Shown in pieces: positions 4,559-5,483 of a DNA stretch of 5,483 bases; position 1 is the first letter of the stretch, and the number at the start of each line of letters is the position of its first letter. Origin of the DNA: Methylophilaceae bacterium UBA7525 (GTDB taxonomy: Bacteria > Pseudomonadota > Gammaproteobacteria > Burkholderiales > Methylophilaceae); NCBI GenBank assembly GCA_002479405.1, contig DLMX01000117.1:2050-7532 (forward strand), given 5' to 3'. Under the pieces are notes generated by a model that was not told the DNA's origin, did no database searches, and was given only the letters and a program-made list of their open reading frames with translations. The position numbers and the translations under genes were made by a program.

Positions 4559-5440
4559 ATGAAACGGATTTTTCTGTTTTTAGTCACCAACATTGCCATC
4601 ATGCTGGTGCTCGGCATCATCATTACGGTGTTCGGCCTGGGTAATGTGCTGGATGAGCAAGGCATCGGGCTCGATCTTGGCGCACTGCTGGTATTGTCGG
4701 CTGTGGTCGGGATGACCGGCTCGTTCATCTCGCTTGCAATGTCGAAGTTTCTGGCCAAGCAAAGCACCGGCGCACAAGTGATTGAAAATCCGCGCAGTGA
4801 AGTGGAACAGTGGCTGGTCGGCACCGTAAAAAGGCAGGCGCAGGCCGCCGGCATCGGCATGCCGGAAGTGGCCATCTATGATTCACCGGACATGAACGCC
4901 TTCGCTACCGGTATGTTCCGTGACAGCGCACTGGTCGCCGTCAGCACCGGCCTGCTACGCAGCATGAAACGCGAAGAGGTGGAAGCCGTGCTTGCACACG
5001 AAGTAAGTCACGTCGCCAATGGCGACATGGTGACGCTGGCGCTGATCCAGGGCGTGGTGAATACCTTCGTATTCTTCCTGTCCCGCGTCATCGGTCATGT
5101 GGTGGATCGCGTGGTGTTCAAGACCGAGCGTGGTCATGGCCCTGCCTACTGGATCACGGCCATCATCGCCCAAGTGGTGCTCGGCATCCTCGCCAGCGCC
5201 ATCGTCATGTGGTTCAGCCGCCAGCGCGAGTACCGCGCCGACGCCGGCGGCGCTTCACTGGCCGGCAAGGCCAGCATGATCGCCGCTCTGGAGCGCTTGC
5301 AGCAATCGGTCAACCAACCGCATCTGCCGGAACAGCTGGAAGCCTTCGGCATCTCCGGCGGCATGGGCAGTGGCATCAAACGTCTGTTCATGAGCCACCC
5401 GCCACTGAGCGAGCGCATCGAGGTTCTGAAAAGCCTGTAA
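4559..5440 (+). CDS. htpX: Membrane zinc metalloprotease HtpX (M48B family)
   Basis: HtpX is an inner-membrane endopeptidase of the cytoplasmic face that takes part in quality control of misfolded membrane proteins, overlapping with FtsH. The product is 293 residues, the same length as E. coli HtpX. Two N-terminal transmembrane helices (about 4-26 and 38-58) are followed by MSKFLAKQSTGAQVIENPRS, typical of the family. The NAFATG motif is at 113-118. The zinc site HEVSH has His147, catalytic Glu148 and His151, and the third ligand is Glu224 in SRQREYRAD. Two further hydrophobic stretches (about 157-178 and 197-219) flank the loop HVVDRVVFKTERGHGPAYW. The conserved C-terminal SHPPLSERIEVL is at 279-290. 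Start ATG 4559 has GGAG (4547-4550) eight bases upstream. All active-site residues are present, so the enzyme should be functional. Heat-shock or envelope-stress control is known in E. coli, but no sigma32 or CpxR site is evident here. A probable terminator stem follows. Confidence 0.98.
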   Translation: MKRIFLFLVTNIAIMLVLGIIITVFGLGNVLDEQGIGLDLGALLVLSAVVGMTGSFISLAMSKFLAKQSTGAQVIENPRSEVEQWLVGTVKRQAQAAGIGMPEVAIYDSPDMNAFATGMFRDSALVAVSTGLLRSMKREEVEAVLAHEVSHVANGDMVTLALIQGVVNTFVFFLSRVIGHVVDRVVFKTERGHGPAYWITAIIAQVVLGILASAIVMWFSRQREYRADAGGASLAGKASMIAALERLQQSVNQPHLPEQLEAFGISGGMGSGIKRLFMSHPPLSERIEVLKSL

Positions 5441-5463
5441 GCAGGTGATAGTAGAAAGCGCAA

Positions 5464-5483
5464 GGCACACCCGCGGGTGTGCC
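5464..5483 (+). terminator. Probable terminator stem after htpX (truncated by the window end)
   Basis: GGCACACCCG and CGGGTGTGCC make a perfect 20-base palindrome that ends on the last base of the window. As RNA it folds into an eight-pair GC-rich stem with a CGCG loop, 23 bases after the htpX stop. The T-run expected of an intrinsic terminator would lie just outside. A dimeric operator for the next gene is a less likely alternative. Confidence 0.6.

Noticed and set aside
4456..4875. Minus-strand frame of 139 codons opposite htpX
   Set aside because: It lies antisense to the conserved htpX N-terminal region and its translation is low-complexity Met, Ser, Thr, Pro-rich, typical of a shadow frame.

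Overview
The window looks like an ordinary chromosomal segment of a Gram-negative proteobacterium. The HtpX sequence (293 residues, with a second-half HVVDRVVFKTERGHGPAYW stretch) and the dodecin look most like betaproteobacterial versions as I recall them, so a betaproteobacterium is my best guess. That is recognition from memory, not a search. Base composition is balanced, with a visibly AT-richer stretch around 1260-1480. No transposase, integrase, CRISPR array, phage gene or rRNA is visible.

Layout from left to right. (1) 1-1053, minus strand: the N-terminal 351 residues of a PGM1-type phosphoglucomutase, cut by the window edge. (2) 1138-1308, plus strand: a complete stable-RNA unit, with a near-consensus sigma70 promoter, a GC-rich discriminator, tRNA-Lys(CTT) with encoded CCA, and a strong intrinsic terminator. 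(3) 1309-2583: a lac-like promoter candidate, then a membrane diguanylate cyclase with about seven transmembrane helices and an intact GGDEF domain including the RxxD inhibitory site. (4) 2650-3630: an inverted repeat overlapping a weak promoter candidate, then an exported protein with an all-beta-looking N-terminal domain and a C-terminal ankyrin repeat. (5) 3715-3963, minus strand: a small acidic protein of unknown function, convergent with the ankyrin gene and divergent from the next. (6) 4149-4358: dodecin, a flavin-storage protein. (7) 4359-4475: a non-coding stretch dense in dyad symmetries. (8) 4559-5440: the complete membrane metalloprotease HtpX, followed by a perfect 20-base palindrome at the window end that is probably a terminator stem.

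The genes do not form an obvious operon. Strand changes, gaps of 80-200 bases and separate regulatory signals suggest individual transcription units. The common theme is housekeeping and envelope physiology: sugar-phosphate interconversion, lysine decoding, c-di-GMP signalling, a periplasmic ankyrin protein, flavin buffering and membrane protein quality control. I see no convincing new multi-gene system. The least explained items are the beta-domain/ankyrin exported protein, the 82-residue acidic protein, and the dyad-rich gap between dodecin and htpX.
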